Assembly: GCA_031273545.1 (NCBI GenBank)
Contig: JAISRQ010000149.1
Span: forward strand, 1 to 11,908
DNA length: 11,908 bases
Direction of reading: 5' to 3'
DNA from: Holosporales bacterium
Lineage (GTDB): Bacteria > Pseudomonadota > Alphaproteobacteria > BNTO01
Every line of letters starts with the position of its first letter. Position 1 is the stretch's first letter. The notes beneath the pieces are model-generated. The model was not told the DNA's origin, made no database searches, and saw only the letters and a list, made by a program, of their open reading frames with translations. Positions 6,606 to 11,908 of the stretch are shown piece after piece. The position numbers and the translations under genes were made by a program.

Positions 6606-7715
6606 TCACTTTTCCAATGTTCGCTTAAACTTAAATACACACACCTGAATCACAATATATGCCGAAACAGATAATGCAACAAACGGTTGCCACAATTCAA
6701 AAAACGTCGATCCCTTCAAAAATTGGTCCCGCGCAATTTGCACATACCACCTCGCAGGGAATATCGTCGCGACACATCTAAACCCCGCAGGCATATGTTC
6801 CAATGCGAAAATAAATCCAGAAAAAAGCATAGACGGCATCAACCCAATCGCCATACCCATTTGGACCGCCGCCTGTTGATTCCTCACAGCAGTTGAAATC
6901 AACAACCCAAGCCCCAAGTACGCCACCAAAAACAACACAGTCCCAGCTAAAAAGACCAAATGGGACCCAACAAACGGAAGCCCATAAAGCAACCTCGCTA
7001 CAAGGTAAACCACCAACACAGCAAACAAACCAAGCGCTGCGTACGGCAAAATCTTTCCGCATACGATCTCAAATGGGCGCACAGGAGTCGACAGCAACAG
7101 CTCCATCGACCCATTTTCCCATTCCCGCGAAACAGTAAGTGCTGTCAAGAGTATTGACAATATCGCCATAATTACCGCAGCCAATCCAGGAATAATAAAC
7201 CATTTAGAACTTAATTCTGGATTAAATAAAAACCTGCTCGCCAACTTAACAGGAGGAGGGGCACCTTTCACATTGCAAATCTCTTGAGCTGCCCTTGCTT
7301 GCACTGCACCAATATACCCACTGATTGCGCCAATTGCAGAGTTATCCGTTCCATCCAACAAGACTTGAATCTGCCCCGAGCCACTTCCCAATATGTCGCG
7401 CTCAAATGTAGATGGAATAATGATCAACGCCTTCGCTGCCTCAGTTTCCATCTGTTTACAGCCAAGAGATATACTTTTGGAGGGGGTTAACTTGAAATAC
7501 TGCGAACTACCAAGCAGGTTCAAAAAAGTCCTAGATGCTGGTGTGTTGCTTTGGTCAACGTAGGCTGTTGCTACGTTCTGAACATTAAATTCGATCGCGC
7601 TGCCGAACATGATCACCATAATGACAGGCATGATCAGCGCGATAAGCAAAGTAAAGGGATCTCGCACTATGTGATAGATCTCTTTTTTTAAAATTGCTAA
7701 TACGCGACCAACCAT
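6606..7715 (-). CDS. ABC-2 type exporter permease (YbhR/YbhS-like), first of a pair
   Basis: This 369-residue permease is a paralogue-like partner of the next gene. It starts VLAILKKEIYHIVRDP, with TM1 at about 22-40, a periplasmic domain at about 41-172, then membrane segments at about 173-195, 221-245, 252-276, 283-303 and 342-362. The coupling loop SREWENGSMELLLSTP (196-211) is the conserved E-loop that contacts the ABC ATPase. Its ATG follows directly after the TAA of the helicase gene (ATG TAA ATG on the minus strand), with no intervening base and no good Shine-Dalgarno sequence. Translation is therefore likely coupled to the helicase gene. Related systems such as YbhFSR pair two such permeases with an ATPase and often an HlyD-like adaptor; neither is found here next to the pair. 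The export substrate cannot be inferred. Confidence 0.9.
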   Translation of the reverse strand: MVGRVLAILKKEIYHIVRDPFTLLIALIMPVIMVIMFGSAIEFNVQNVATAYVDQSNTPASRTFLNLLGSSQYFKLTPSKSISLGCKQMETEAAKALIIIPSTFERDILGSGSGQIQVLLDGTDNSAIGAISGYIGAVQARAAQEICNVKGAPPPVKLASRFLFNPELSSKWFIIPGLAAVIMAILSILLTALTVSREWENGSMELLLSTPVRPFEIVCGKILPYAALGLFAVLVVYLVARLLYGLPFVGSHLVFLAGTVLFLVAYLGLGLLISTAVRNQQAAVQMGMAIGLMPSMLFSGFIFALEHMPAGFRCVATIFPARWYVQIARDQFLKGSTFFELWQPFVALSVSAYIVIQVCVFKFKRTLEK

Positions 7716-9746
7716 TTACATAGACTTATAGCGTGCTCTGACCATTTCTGACGTCTCTTCGTCCGCGACATCTTTCATGGATTCCGTTGGACCAGGGATC
7801 CCCTTTTTATCCAAAAAGATAACACTGTCCCGAGGGAGCTCCCTAATGAAGCGCGACGGAACCGCCATCTGCCAACCAGAGTTATTTGTCTTCCTGTGAG
7901 AACAATAACTAATGAATATCAACTTTTTCGCCCTGGTAATTCCTACATACGCAAGCCGTCGCTCTTCTTCCAAACCAGACATTCCGTTGTCAACTATAGT
8001 GCGCTGATTAGGGAACAGATTTTCCTCCCAGCCAACAAGGAATACCGTATCGAACTCCAACCCTTTCGCCCCATGGATCGTCATCATGCTCACAATATCC
8101 GGGTTATCTGGGTCCACCCTGTCTGCCATCAAACTAACGTGATCCACGAAATCCCTAAGTGAGTCAAACTCGGCGATCGCATTTACTAACTCCTTCAAGT
8201 TTTCCAAGCGAGTCAGTGCCTCTGATGTCTTCTCTTGTTTCCACATAGAGATATACCCAGAGTCCTCCAACAACGTCTTCACAACAATTGCTGGCGGAGT
8301 ATTATCCAACAATGCGCGTGCCTCCGTTATCACGGAAAAGAACACGTTAATTGCTTGCGATGCCTTTCCGCGAACTTTGGCTGCATACATCTGGGCTGCC
8401 ACAGGAACAGAAACTCCCTCCTCCTGAGCAATTACATGAGCCTTGTGTAACGTTGCCTCTCCAATGCTTCTTTTTGGAACATTTATAATTCGCTCGAAAG
8501 CTAAACTATCATCGTTATCAATCAAGAACTTTATGTACGCAATTGCATCCCGAATTTCCTGACGCTCATAAAAACGCAACCCGCCCACAACTTGATACGG
8601 AACGTTCTGACGAAGGAAGCGCTCTTCAAACTCGCGAGTCTGAAAGATTGCACGAACCAACACTGCCATGGAGCCAAACGACGCCCCTTCTGCACGCAAC
8701 TTCTCAATCTCATTGCAAATGAAACGGGCTTCATCCTCGCTATTCCACGCGTGCTTCACGCGAATTTGGTCCCCTTCGCGCGCAGACGTCCACAGCTCTT
8801 TCCCAAGGCGCTTGACGTTGTTTCGAATCAGTGCGCTTGCTGCTGTCAAAATATGTCCAGACGAACGGTAATTTTGCTCAAGCCGAATAACCTTCGCGCC
8901 TTCGAAATCTTGTTCAAAGCGAAGGATATTGCCAACATCCGCTCCACGCCAAGTGTATATGGCTTGGTCGTCGTCGCCAACGCAGCATATGTTTTTCCGT
9001 CCAGACGCCAGTGCCTTCAACCACAAATATTGCGCAGTGTTAGTATCCTGATATTCATCCACCAGTATGTATTTGAACTTTTCATGAAAAATCTGTAGTA
9101 CCTCAGGATGCTCGTCGAATAATTTCGTGCAATACAGCAGTAGGTCGCCAAAATCCAAAGCCCTAAGCGTTTTCAGGCGCTCTTGATATTCTTTGTAAAT
9201 TCGTCGCGACATAGTCTCGATTGGCCCCATAGCCAAACCAAGTTTCCACGGGAAAAGCCCACGGTCTTTCCAGCGCCGAATGTGACCCATGATCACCTTC
9301 GTCTGGTACTGCTTTTCGTCCAACTCTAATACGGAAACGATCCCCTTCACTAAGCGAAGCTGATCATCGTCGTCCAATATAGAGAAATTAGGGTCAAGCC
9401 CGACGGCCCCGCCATATTGCCGCAAAATTCGCATGGCCATAGAGTGGATCGTTCCAATCCACATGTCGCCAGGCAAATCTTGCACCAACTCACATACCCG
9501 CTGCTTCATCTCAAAAGCAGCCTTGTTCGTGAACGTCACTGCCAAAATTTCATCAGGGAACGCAAGCCCTTGCGAAATTATATGAGCGATTCTTGACGTC
9601 AACACGCGCGTTTTCCCCGTTCCAGCACCAGCTAAAACTAGCAAAGGCCCGTCAACTGTAAGGACAGCTTCTCTTTGCTGAGGATTTAACTCAGACAAAA
9701 AATCAGTGTCATCTGAAACAACTCGTAAAACTCCACTAAATGGCAT
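7716..9746 (-). CDS. uvrD: UvrD/PcrA-type superfamily 1A DNA helicase
   Basis: A 676-residue ATP-dependent 3'-5' DNA helicase, likely acting in nucleotide excision and mismatch repair and in clearing proteins from DNA. All SF1A motifs are visible: LNPQQREAV (Q-motif, 20-28), AGAGTGKT (Walker A, 39-46, Lys45), TFTNKAA (71-77), VDEYQDTN (Walker B, 229-236), GDDDQAIYTWRGAD (motif III, 257-270), LEQNYRS (motif IV, 289-295), TIHGAKGLEFDTVFL (motif V, 556-570) and YVGITRAKK (motif VI, 600-608). GGGAGG lies 9-10 nt before the ATG on the minus strand. It is somewhat shorter than E. coli UvrD (720 aa), mainly at the C-terminal tail, and nearer PcrA size. It starts 18 nt after the L31 gene and abuts the first permease, so it is probably the second gene of a four-gene operon. 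UvrD and PcrA cannot be separated by inspection; Rep is less likely. Confidence 0.94.
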   Translation of the reverse strand: MPFSGVLRVVSDDTDFLSELNPQQREAVLTVDGPLLVLAGAGTGKTRVLTSRIAHIISQGLAFPDEILAVTFTNKAAFEMKQRVCELVQDLPGDMWIGTIHSMAMRILRQYGGAVGLDPNFSILDDDDQLRLVKGIVSVLELDEKQYQTKVIMGHIRRWKDRGLFPWKLGLAMGPIETMSRRIYKEYQERLKTLRALDFGDLLLYCTKLFDEHPEVLQIFHEKFKYILVDEYQDTNTAQYLWLKALASGRKNICCVGDDDQAIYTWRGADVGNILRFEQDFEGAKVIRLEQNYRSSGHILTAASALIRNNVKRLGKELWTSAREGDQIRVKHAWNSEDEARFICNEIEKLRAEGASFGSMAVLVRAIFQTREFEERFLRQNVPYQVVGGLRFYERQEIRDAIAYIKFLIDNDDSLAFERIINVPKRSIGEATLHKAHVIAQEEGVSVPVAAQMYAAKVRGKASQAINVFFSVITEARALLDNTPPAIVVKTLLEDSGYISMWKQEKTSEALTRLENLKELVNAIAEFDSLRDFVDHVSLMADRVDPDNPDIVSMMTIHGAKGLEFDTVFLVGWEENLFPNQRTIVDNGMSGLEEERRLAYVGITRAKKLIFISYCSHRKTNNSGWQMAVPSRFIRELPRDSVIFLDKKGIPGPTESMKDVADEETSEMVRARYKSM

Positions 9747-9764
9747 TATTACGTCCCTCCCAAT

Positions 9765-10001
9765 CTAATCATTATTCTTTTTCAGTCCAAAATTCTGGAA
9801 ACGCTTACCGAACTTGCTGATTTGTCCACCGCTGTCGATGAGCCTCTTCCCGCCGCCAATCCATGCTGGATGCGATTTCGGGTCGATGTCCAAATTTATA
9901 GTGTCTCCCTCTTTTCCCCAGGTGCTGCTGGTCTCAAATTCGGCACCATCAGTCATAACAACCTTTATTTTGTGCAAATTTGGGTGAATTCCTTCCTTCA
10001 T
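9765..10001 (-). CDS. rpmE: 50S ribosomal protein L31 (zinc-independent form)
   Basis: A 78-residue protein of the large ribosomal subunit, where L31 helps bridge the two subunits. It begins MKEGIHPNLHKIKVVMTDG and contains STWGKEGD, LDIDPKSHPAW and SKFGKRF, all characteristic of L31. It has no cysteine at all, so it is the C-minus form without a zinc ribbon. The reading frame stays open upstream to an ATG at 10151, but this start is preferred. The family N-terminus begins here, and on the minus strand GAGGAGG (10010-10016) lies 8 nt before this ATG. The gene leads the presumed operon with uvrD 18 nt downstream. Confidence 0.95.
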   Translation of the reverse strand: MKEGIHPNLHKIKVVMTDGAEFETSSTWGKEGDTINLDIDPKSHPAWIGGGKRLIDSGGQISKFGKRFQNFGLKKNND

Positions 10002-10009
10002 TTTTAGGG

Positions 10010-10016
10010 CCTCCTC
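10010..10016 (-). promoter_or_regulatory. Strong ribosome-binding site deciding the L31 start
   Basis: GAGGAGG on the minus strand, 8 nt before the ATG at 10001. It settles the start against the 50-codon upstream extension of the same frame. Confidence 0.8.
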
Positions 10017-10035
10017 ATGCCATTCAACCATCTTA

Positions 10036-10053
10036 GTGTATACACCATTTATA
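10036..10053 (-). promoter_or_regulatory. Candidate L31 promoter -10 box with adjacent palindrome
   Basis: On the minus strand TATAAA (10053-10048) would be a -10 box placing transcription start near 10041, about 40 nt before the L31 ATG. A perfect 10-bp palindrome, GTGTATACAC (10036-10045), would then span the start site. No good -35 box is seen at 17 bases. The region 10046-10198 is very AT-rich and other promoters are possible. Confidence 0.25.
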
Positions 10054-10198
10054 TCAAACGCAAGTATGTCGATAAAGCCTTTTTTTGTCCTCACGTAAAA
10101 AATATTAAAAAACAAGGGAAAAATTAATAAAAGATGCCAAATGGCGTGCATTTGCGTGAAATTAGAAGACGATAGGAAAAATAAATAAATAAAAATAC

Positions 10199-10303
10199 TT
10201 ATTTAGGAAGTTGTTCTAAATTTGTTTCTCCTAACACTATAAGGTACAGTACACGGACTTTTTGCGCGGGCAAGCGCTTCCGAGCTTCCAGTTTTTGCTC
10301 CAT
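10199..10303 (-). CDS. Possible 34-residue small protein or gene remnant
   Basis: On the minus strand an ATG at 10303 opens 34 codons ending TAA. The product starts MEQKLEARKRLPAQKVRVL and ends VLGETNLEQLPK: a basic charged start, a hydrophobic core (VRVLYLIVL), then a polar end. I recognise no family. The frame stays open for a further 19 codons upstream to 10360 (including SIDKGYISEASKI) without any ATG, GTG or TTG, so this could be the 3' remnant of a longer decayed gene. Local G+C is higher than in the flanking AT-rich DNA, and the codons look coding-like, but no clear Shine-Dalgarno sequence precedes the ATG. It lies 197 nt upstream of L31 on the same strand. Chance is a real alternative. 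Confidence 0.3.
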   Translation of the reverse strand: MEQKLEARKRLPAQKVRVLYLIVLGETNLEQLPK

Positions 10304-10370
10304 AATCTTTGATGCTTCCGAAATATATCCTTTATCTATTGAGTATTTTTCACCTTTTAGTTAATTATGC

Positions 10371-10399
10371 TTGATTTAGTCGGAAGATATCTCTACTTT
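10371..10399 (+). promoter_or_regulatory. Weak candidate promoter for topA
   Basis: TTGATT (10371-10376) and TACTTT (10394-10399) are spaced by 17 bases, with four and three consensus matches respectively. A lone TATGAT (10408-10413) is a better -10 match but has no -35 partner. The choice is uncertain. Confidence 0.25.
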
Positions 10400-10409
10400 C
10401 CAAAGAGTA

Positions 10410-10455
10410 TGATGTACCCTGTAGTAAGGGGGGGCATCACGCCAACATAACGTGA
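10410..10455 (+). promoter_or_regulatory. Overlapping hairpins in the topA leader
   Basis: Hairpin 1 pairs TGATG (10410-10414) with CATCA (10435-10439), with an inner CCC to GGG stem that uses part of a run of seven G (10428-10434). Hairpin 2 pairs TCACG (10437-10441) with CGTGA (10451-10455) around a 9-base loop. They share 10437-10439, so both cannot form fully at once. Hairpin 2 covers most of GTGAG (10452-10456), the only weak Shine-Dalgarno-like stretch before the topA ATG at 10469. This could be a regulatory switch or coincidence. Confidence 0.3.
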
Positions 10456-10468
10456 GTGCAGAAAAATT

Positions 10469-11908
10469 ATGAATACAAAAACAAACACAGTAGTTATAGT
10501 CGAGTCTCCGGCCAAAGCATCTACGATAGAGAAGTATCTTGGCCCAGGGTATTCCGTTCTTGCAAGCTATGGACACGTCCGCGACCTTGTAAATAAAAAT
10601 GGTTCAGTAGACCCTGACCATGACTTTGCAATGGTTTGGGGCCAAACAGAGCGGTCAGGAAAACATATTGACGACATATTGAACGCCGTAAAGGGGAGCC
10701 AGCAGCTATTGCTTGCTACCGACCCTGATAGAGAAGGTGAGGCCATAGCATGGCATATATCTCAGATCATTTCACAGAAATACAAGGATAAAACGCCTCC
10801 AATGCACAGAGTAGTCTTTCATGAAATCACTAAAAATGCAGTACTAAACGCAATTAATGATCCTCATGATTTAGATGAATTGCTCGTAAATGCGTATCTA
10901 GCCAGACGAGCTCTAGATTATCTTGTTGGCTATTCCTTATCCCCAATCTTGTGGCAAAAACTTCCAGGAGCCAGGTCCGCAGGGCGTGTGCAATCTGTGG
11001 CGTTACGCATGATTGTAGAGCGTGAACAAGATATCGAGAAATTTAAATCAGAAGAATACTGGACTATTGGTGGTAATTTCAAAACGGAAAAAAACGAGAC
11101 TTTTATTGCCAAACTGTCCATATTTGGTTCAACTAAACTCGGCAAAATGTCCGTCACCAACCAAGAGCAAGCCTCCGAAATTTGTTCTAAGTTGGATGCA
11201 CTCGACTATGCCGTGTCCAGCGTAGAGAAGAAGCAGATCCGCCGCAACCCCGCGCCTCCGTTCACCACATCCACATTACAGCAGGAAGCATCGCGAAAGC
11301 TAGGGTTTGGGGCGATTCGAACAATGCGCACAGCTCAAAAACTGTACGAAGGGATATCCATCAACGGAGAGCTCACAGGTTTGATTACATACATGAGAAC
11401 GGATAGCGTGAACCTCAGCCAAGAAGCAATCAATGATATGCGCAAATTCATAGAGGACATTTACGGGAAAAATTACCTTCCGGCTGAAAAGCGTGTGTAT
11501 AAGACTAAGGCGAAAAATGCGCAAGAAGCCCACGAAGCCATCCGTCCCACAAGCATATTTAGTCGCCCTGACGACGTAGCGGAATTTTTGGATGCGGACC
11601 AAAAGGTGCTCTATAACTTGATTTGGAAGAGGGCAATTGCATCTCAGATGGACAATGCGCTTTTCGACCAAACAGTTGCAGAGATAACGGACCCAACAGG
11701 GGCAAATATGTTCAAGGCCGTAGGGACTACGCAGGTGTTTGACGGGTTCCTTCGCGTATATCAAGAAGGGCGCGACGAAGTGGATGCGGATGACGATAGC
11801 GCGAATCTTCCTGTTTTGCAGAAAGGGGACGACTTGGCGCTTCTGAAGACGCTTCCTGATCAACACTTTACGCAGCCGCCTCCGCGCTATACAGAGGCAA
11901 CACTTGTG
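10469..11908 (+). CDS. topA: DNA topoisomerase I (type IA), N-terminal part, cut by the window edge
   Basis: Relaxes negatively supercoiled DNA by transient single-strand cleavage. The frame starts MNTKTNTVVIVESPAKAST and is open for 480 codons to the right edge, about half of a typical TopA (roughly 800-900 aa). The TOPRIM domain shows VIVESPAK with Glu12 and the metal-binding triad in TDPDREGE (D85, D87, E89). LPGARSAGRVQSVALR (165-180) and PPFTTSTLQQEASRKLGF (263-280) are conserved TopA blocks. The catalytic tyrosine is Y308 in GLITYMRTDS. EAHEAIRPT follows further on. Zinc-ribbon or other C-terminal domains would lie outside the window. There is no strong Shine-Dalgarno sequence, unlike most other genes here. 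In many alphaproteobacteria dprA lies just before topA; here it does not, and the upstream gene is the divergent L31. Confidence 0.96.
   Translation, partial: MNTKTNTVVIVESPAKASTIEKYLGPGYSVLASYGHVRDLVNKNGSVDPDHDFAMVWGQTERSGKHIDDILNAVKGSQQLLLATDPDREGEAIAWHISQIISQKYKDKTPPMHRVVFHEITKNAVLNAINDPHDLDELLVNAYLARRALDYLVGYSLSPILWQKLPGARSAGRVQSVALRMIVEREQDIEKFKSEEYWTIGGNFKTEKNETFIAKLSIFGSTKLGKMSVTNQEQASEICSKLDALDYAVSSVEKKQIRRNPAPPFTTSTLQQEASRKLGFGAIRTMRTAQKLYEGISINGELTGLITYMRTDSVNLSQEAINDMRKFIEDIYGKNYLPAEKRVYKTKAKNAQEAHEAIRPTSIFSRPDDVAEFLDADQKVLYNLIWKRAIASQMDNALFDQTVAEITDPTGANMFKAVGTTQVFDGFLRVYQEGRDEVDADDDSANLPVLQKGDDLALLKTLPDQHFTQPPPRYTEATLV

Noticed and set aside
8592..9098. A 168-codon plus-strand frame antisense to the helicase
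   Set aside because: The opposite strand encodes helicase motifs III and IV with all catalytic residues; the antisense product has no recognisable features.
10002..10151. A 50-codon N-terminal extension of L31
   Set aside because: The frame is open, but the residues look like translated AT-rich DNA, L31 proteins begin at the downstream Met, and GAGGAGG is placed exactly for that start.
133..10254. TACAGTACAC shared by the efflux promoter (133-142) and the region upstream of L31 (10245-10254), suggesting a common regulator
   Set aside because: Many 10-base matches are expected by chance in a window of this size, and the second site lacks the full palindrome.
10152..10468. A structured RNA gene (6S, tmRNA or tRNA) between L31 and topA
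   Set aside because: I found no cloverleaf, no tmRNA tag or acceptor ends, and no long 6S-type rod; only short local hairpins are visible.
11300..11866. A 188-codon minus-strand frame antisense to topA
   Set aside because: It covers the TopA catalytic region including Y308 on the other strand. Its Cys/Arg-rich product is typical of an antisense shadow.

Overview
The window reads as a piece of an alphaproteobacterial chromosome with moderate G+C content. The best lineage clue is the L31 protein, whose HPNLHKIKVVMTDG... and DIDPKSHPAW blocks look like the alphaproteobacterial form. The rather short UvrD (676 aa) and the AT-rich, partly decayed intergenic DNA would suit a host-associated lineage such as Holosporales or Rickettsiales, but that placement is inference. 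I see no phage, IS element, CRISPR array, tRNA or rRNA.

Layout, left to right. (1) Positions 1-303 hold what may be the last codons of an upstream gene, a hairpin, and a candidate promoter whose spacer and -10 box lie inside an imperfect palindrome. (2) 304-5110 (+) is a two-gene RND efflux unit: a periplasmic adaptor with an unusual ~180-residue low-complexity N-terminal extension, then an HAE1/AcrB-type pump of 1024 aa. No outer-membrane channel gene follows. (3) 5111-5441 is a convergent intergenic region with a GC-rich stem-loop and a decayed ~45-bp tandem repeat array in which two unit types alternate as a 90-bp higher-order repeat. (4) 5442-10001 (-) looks like one operon, in transcription order rpmE (L31), uvrD/pcrA-type helicase, and two ABC-2 type exporter permeases, with gaps of 18, 0 and 36 nt. 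No ABC ATPase gene is present. (5) 10002-10468 is a divergent intergenic region with a possible 34-codon ORF on the minus strand, a candidate L31 promoter with a perfect palindrome, and overlapping hairpins in the topA leader. (6) 10469 to the right edge (+) is the first 480 codons of topA, DNA topoisomerase I.

How the parts fit: the RND pair should form the inner-membrane and periplasmic part of a proton-driven tripartite pump. The minus-strand operon joins a ribosomal protein and a DNA repair helicase to an export permease pair that needs an ATPase from elsewhere. TopA is a housekeeping gene read divergently from that operon. Most of the window is ordinary core genome. The more unusual points are the repeat array, the adaptor's disordered extension, the palindrome in the pump promoter and the small ORF near 10.2-10.3 kb. 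I found no strong case for a wholly new multi-gene system.
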